From positions 1 through 14,533 of the forward strand of contig JAEUJK010000623.1 of NCBI GenBank assembly GCA_016794735.1: a stretch of DNA of 14,533 bases, in the 5' to 3' direction. Below the pieces are notes generated by a model. The model saw only the letters and a list, made by a program, of their open reading frames with translations, had not been told where the DNA came from and searched no databases. Shown in pieces: positions 14,416-14,533 of this stretch. Position 1 is the stretch's first letter, and every line of letters starts with the position of its first letter. A program made the translations under genes and the position numbers. This DNA is from Gemmatimonadota bacterium. GTDB taxonomy: Bacteria > Gemmatimonadota > Gemmatimonadetes > Gemmatimonadales > Gemmatimonadaceae.

Positions 14416-14533
14416 TGTGCGGGATCTTTGGAGTGTACGGACGCCCGGATGCTGCGGCCATCACGCACCTGGGCCTCTATTCGCTGCAGCATCGCGGGCA
14501 GGAGTCGGCGGGCATCGTGGCCGTCGACGGCGA
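14415..14533 (+). CDS. purF: Amidophosphoribosyltransferase PurF, N-terminus only (cut by window edge)
   Basis: Only about 39 residues are present. They begin MCGIFGVYG and continue LGLYSLQHRGQESAGIVAV, the N-terminal nucleophile glutaminase domain of PurF. Cys2 directly follows the initiator Met, so no propeptide is removed, unlike B. subtilis PurF. The enzyme makes phosphoribosylamine from PRPP and glutamine, the first step of purine synthesis. GGGAG (14401-14405) lies 9 nt before the ATG, which overlaps the purL stop by one base. The PRPP-binding domain is outside the window. Confidence 0.95.
   Translation, partial: MCGIFGVYGRPDAAAITHLGLYSLQHRGQESAGIVAVDG

Noticed and set aside
1..14533. 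Mobile elements, CRISPR arrays, defence systems, tRNA or rRNA genes
   Set aside because: No transposase, integrase, terminal repeats, regularly spaced repeats or RNA-gene signatures were seen; nearly all of the sequence is filled by housekeeping and signalling genes.

Overview
The window is a gene-dense, very GC-rich (roughly two-thirds G+C) bacterial chromosome segment. It has no rRNA, tRNA, insertion sequence, phage gene or CRISPR array that I can see. The gene content, the split PurS/PurQ/PurL FGAM synthase, the eukaryote-like PurB and the overall order suggest Gemmatimonadota. This is an inference from gene content and composition; a myxobacterium-like or other high-GC phylum cannot be excluded without a search.

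Region by region: (1) Bases 1-2495, minus strand: a two-gene unit made of a HEAT-repeat protein followed, through an ATGA overlap, by an HD-domain (HD-GYP-like) protein cut by the left edge. Both proteins appear to share the same N-terminal module. (2) Bases 2496-2681: a divergent intergenic region carrying a candidate lexA promoter and two copies of a TTCGG-N6-TTCGG direct repeat, resembling a direct-repeat SOS operator. (3) Bases 2682-3290, plus strand: lexA, convergent with a minus-strand GAF/coiled-coil/GAF protein (3297-4607). The two genes are 6 bp apart and a strong hairpin lies at the junction. (4) Bases 4608-4757: a second divergent promoter region. (5) Bases 4758-14533, plus strand: one long co-directional run, truA - htrA/degP-like - purB - purC - psd - pssA - purS - purQ - small zinc-ribbon gene - purL - purF (cut by the right edge). 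Nearly every junction overlaps or abuts (GTGA, ATGA, TGAATG, TAGATG, TGATG), so this looks like one translationally coupled operon.

Functionally, the operon supplies several steps of de novo purine synthesis: PurF step 1, PurSQL FGAM synthesis, PurC and PurB. Between purC and purS it also holds both committed steps of phosphatidylethanolamine synthesis (PssA, Psd). A tRNA pseudouridine synthase and a periplasmic HtrA protease come first.

The coding genes are mostly well-known housekeeping families, and I see no evidence of a new defence or mobile system. The less ordinary signals are the tandem direct-repeat operator at lexA, a nine-base word (CCTAACGCC) that accounts for every CTAA/TTAG tetramer I found, the shared module in the HEAT and HD proteins, the zinc-ribbon gene inside the FGAM synthase cluster, and a ten-arginine tail on PssA.
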